NCBI RefSeq assembly: GCF_027942865.1
Contig: NC_134510.1
Location: 25,475,209 to 25,539,208 of the forward strand
DNA length: 64,000 nt
From: Odontesthes bonariensis
Taxonomy: Eukaryota > Chordata > Actinopteri > Atheriniformes > Atherinopsidae
Direction of reading: 5' to 3'
Under the pieces are notes generated by a model that did no database searches, was not told where the DNA came from, and saw only the letters and a program-made list of their open reading frames with translations. Below are positions 61,023-64,000 of this stretch, one piece after another. The position numbers were made by a program, and so were the translations under genes. The stretch's first letter is position 1; each line of letters opens with the position of its first letter.

Positions 61023-63821
61023 TCATACAGATATCGTCCTGAAAACGTTGAACCCTGACAGGGCCGTTGAGATCATGACTCCGGGCATTTGCGGATGCCA
61101 GTGGATCTCCTTGATCTCAGACTGACCCTGGTGCAGGAACAGCAGCTGAGGGGGCAGGTCCTTCACCCCCTCCACCCTGGCACCCACGTCGCACGACTCC
61201 ACGGACAGATCCCACTGGCTGACGACGTCGTCCGCTCCCGAGGCAGCGAACACACTGGAGTCCACGGGGCTCCACTCCACCGACGTGATGGGAGCGCTGT
61301 GCTGCTTGAAGTTCGCCACAGGACGACCCGTCTGCAGGTAGAAGAGAGCGGTGAGGTGAGAAAGATGACCATACGACATCTGGCTTCAAGAGCATAGGCA
61401 ACCCGAAAGTAACTCATTGACAAAGTTGTGGAAGATTGTAACATTTGTACATCATCATCTTATACAAAAAAGTGTATCCTTTTTTCTTTCTTTCTTAAAG
61501 TTCCATGTAATTTAAAAACTGATTCCTATGTACGGTGGAAGGTAACTAATTAAGATGGAACAAATGCCTGTGGTTAGATGGGGCAGGAAAACTAAGAGGT
61601 GGTAGATTATCTGATGTTGTAATACAAGAGGCTCTAAACACTGTTTTCCTTGTAGCAATAATAGCAGGTTGTTTTGCAATAACACACGCAGATAATAACC
61701 CATAATTGTAAAACCATAGATGGAATTATCCTGCTTGTGTTCAGTGTTGATTTTAGATCAATTGCCGTTGGCTCTTACCGTAAACTGTCGCAGGTCCCAC
61801 ACTTTCAGAAGCCCATCGTCGCCCCCTGACAGGAGGAATGGTTCGCTCCTGTTCCAGCTGATTACGTTGATGTCTGAGGAGTGGGCTTCATTAGCTGAGA
61901 GCATTGAATTTGGCGGGGCACGGACATCCCAGATTCGAATGGACTGGTCCACAGAACAAGATGCAAAAACCTGCAAAAAACCTTGAACATTAAAAACACA
62001 ACATCGAACTGAACAAGGAACTCTGCTGCATTTCTTCCAAAATAAGTTGTCGTACCCCCCCCCCGTGTTTTTTTGTGCAGTCCTTTTGTATCAAAACTAC
62101 AACAACACCAATTAGGTCAACCCGTTCCAAGAATGCGGCGAAAAATATGGAACGATTTGTAAAAGCAGACAGCTAACAGAAGGCATCAGTCTTGAGGACG
62201 CACATTCACATACCAAAAACAGGTTAAATGACGAGCGGCAGCATGAAGGCAGCCACTTCAGTCTGACATCTTAATTACAGCTCTGCGGTAACACAGCTGC
62301 AGCGAAGCCTCAAGTTGCCTTTAAAATCAACATCATTTCATACATTCCAGTTAGTCATTTCTCACACCACACCCTTGCTTACCAAACCGAACACCTGTCA
62401 AGTGCAGGTGAGCTGGTACGGTCAGTTTGATATGAGAAATTCTCAGAAATTAACCCTCAGCTTTTCATTTGGCCACTGCAGGGAATACCTACGCTGTGGT
62501 CATGGCAACGAGGACAGAAATGCTCAATCGCAGCAGCATACGTGTCTAATATTCATCCAGTTTCACTCAGCTCTAATGGAGCCGGAGCCAAGGCAGAGCT
62601 GACAGTGCCGACCACAGTGTCACCATTGTTCTACGTACCGAAGCTTCAGTGGGCGACCACTGCAGATCCTCCACGGACTTGCTGTGGGAGCTGAAAGGTC
62701 GTTGGTCGATCTGCCAGGAAGTCCCTCCCTCTCGCGGCTCCCACACATGAATGTTCTTTTTGCAGTCCCCGCTGACGAGTCGACCTGTTGAGAAAATACA
62801 GCCAGGAGAATTAACATTTCCGTTTAGGGACACGCCCGCCTCCTTTAAGCAGAATTTTCAGAAGCCATTTCAAATTTGAAACACCTCAATTTAAATATGT
62901 TGCATTAGCATATCTTTTTCTGTGGCATATTTGGTCATTAAAACGGGACGTTTCTCTCTGAAAACCCGCATTCAGTTGTGGCATTTTGTTCCAGTGTCTT
63001 TCCTCTACAGGCTTGCAGGTTGTGGAGATTTTTGCATTTTTAACTGCAACAACCAGAACATTTTGAATGGCTGCATATTTTATCATTGCCAAGCATTTTT
63101 CTAAAGCATACACTAAGGTTTTGCCAACTCAACTTTTGAGGACTCATTTCTGATCTTTTCCTGCTGATTAGGAATTTACAGAGAAAATAAAGAACCAAAG
63201 AAAGAAAATCATACTTTAGACCTATACGGATGGCTTCATTTTTGACTAAAACTTTGTCGTACGTTTCTGAAGTTGAGCTTTAGACCAAGAGTCAGCAGTT
63301 TGTCTTTTCTTCCCTTCTCTGTATTTGAGCTGTAGGCGTAAGACGCACTTACCGGGTACCTTAGGTGACCAGTCAAGAGCAAATCCTTCACTCATGTGTC
63401 CCGAGAAACTGAAGAGTGCGTTGGCCTCCTTCTGCTGTTGCATGAAAGCAGCCATGGCAGCAGAACTATGGACGGCCTCCAGCTGAGGTTGAAGATCAAA
63501 TATTTCTACCTGTCCCTTCTCTGACCACACGGCAGCCAATGACAGCTGTCCGCACTGGGTCACCTGGAAATTAGGAAGACAAAATATGTCATCAGGTGGA
63601 AAAATGTGTTGATTGCACTTTTTTTTTTTTAAATAAAGCAAGAACAACATACTCTAACTCGGTTAATCCCCCCATAGTGAGGCATCATGGCCAGTTCCAT
63701 CTGTGGTTTCTTATCTTGGTCCTCTTCATCTTCATCGCTTTCTTCATCGGCGCTTTCCTCCTCCTCCTCCTCTTTTTCCTTCTCTGTTCCATGGAGGTTA
63801 TGCATGCGCATGACCAGTAGT
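61023..63821 (-). CDS. grwd1: Glutamate-rich WD repeat-containing protein 1 (GRWD1), 5' part outside window
   Basis: Five 3' exons are present: 63821-63653, 63563-63353, 62784-62639, 61970-61779 and 61331-61023. They encode about 342 residues with all phases consistent. They open with [14 protein letters not shown], an acidic tract ([20 protein letters not shown]), and [18 protein letters not shown]. The WD40 propeller follows: [94 protein letters not shown]. It ends [10 protein letters not shown] as in human (GFTIFRTISV). Roughly 100 N-terminal residues are missing, beyond the right edge. GRWD1 is a nuclear/nucleolar histone-binding protein that acts in ribosome biogenesis with the ribosomal protein uL3 and in chromatin/replication licensing (established in mammals). 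Confidence 0.95.
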
Positions 63822-64000
63822 CTGCAAGACAACTGATGCATTTAATATTGCGTATGTGTGCAGGTGGAGGCCAAACTACTCAAGCAGGCTCAAACTTACT
63901 CTGTGATCTGTAGTCAACTTCTGACTAAGTTTCCATCAACATTCAGCCCACATTTTCATTTTCCACTGAAGGGAACATTAACAGTGGGCAAACATTTGGT

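Noticed and set aside
63893-63920. Candidate grwd1 exon before a GTAAGT donor
   Set aside because: The phase needed to join the exon at 63821 puts a TGA stop a few codons upstream. The missing N-terminal exon must lie beyond the window.

Overview
The window is genomic DNA from a bony fish, most likely a spiny-rayed teleost. The evidence is compact multi-exon genes with GT-AG introns, teleost repeats (a 'TAAAAGCGTCTGCCAAATG'-tailed SINE, a Tc1-like relic, an hAT-type MITE with an 8-bp target duplication), long TA microsatellites, and a fish-specific rbfox1l gene. No bacterial, phage or organellar features were seen.

Layout, left to right. 1-2.35 kb: first coding exon (signal peptide) of an unidentified minus-strand gene that leaves the window at the left edge, with a GC-rich leader. 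3.6-7.2 kb: leng1 (minus, 4 coding exons). 8.4-14.9 kb: tmc4 (minus, 16 exons). 16.9-21.2 kb: mboat7 (minus, 8 exons). 21.4-22.1 kb: Tc1-like transposon relic. 23.5-25.9 kb: rps9 (minus, 5 exons including a 5'TOP leader), with two matching snoRNA-like elements in consecutive introns. 26.3-40.4 kb: rbfox1l (plus, 12 coding exons), divergent from rps9. 41.9-45.4 kb: a poorly understood minus-strand region, possibly an extended leng8 3' UTR or another transcript. 45.7-51.5 kb: leng8 (minus, 15 exons). 51.5-57.5 kb: gene-poor spacer with a long TA microsatellite and a 36-bp palindrome. 57.5-60.4 kb: cdc42ep5 (plus, single coding exon). 60.8-63.8 kb: the 3' five coding exons of grwd1 (minus), whose 5' end lies beyond the right edge.

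The block leng1-tmc4-mboat7-rps9 and leng8-cdc42ep5 corresponds to the framework of the human leukocyte receptor complex on chromosome 19q13.4, without LILR/KIR-type immunoreceptor genes and with rbfox1l in between. The genes are not an operon. They are a linkage group with unrelated jobs: RNA biology (rps9, rbfox1l, leng8, leng1, grwd1), lipid remodelling (mboat7), a membrane protein (tmc4) and cytoskeletal signalling (cdc42ep5).

Exon boundaries were read by eye from splice sites and reading-frame phase. Summed phases close exactly for leng1, mboat7, rps9 (194 aa), rbfox1l (382 aa) and leng8 (840 aa). The one unresolved boundary is the 3' end of tmc4 exon 4. The most interesting signal is the pair of 71-nt snoRNA-like elements in rps9 introns 3 and 4: they share an invariant 21-nt core, while their terminal stems differ in sequence but stay complementary.
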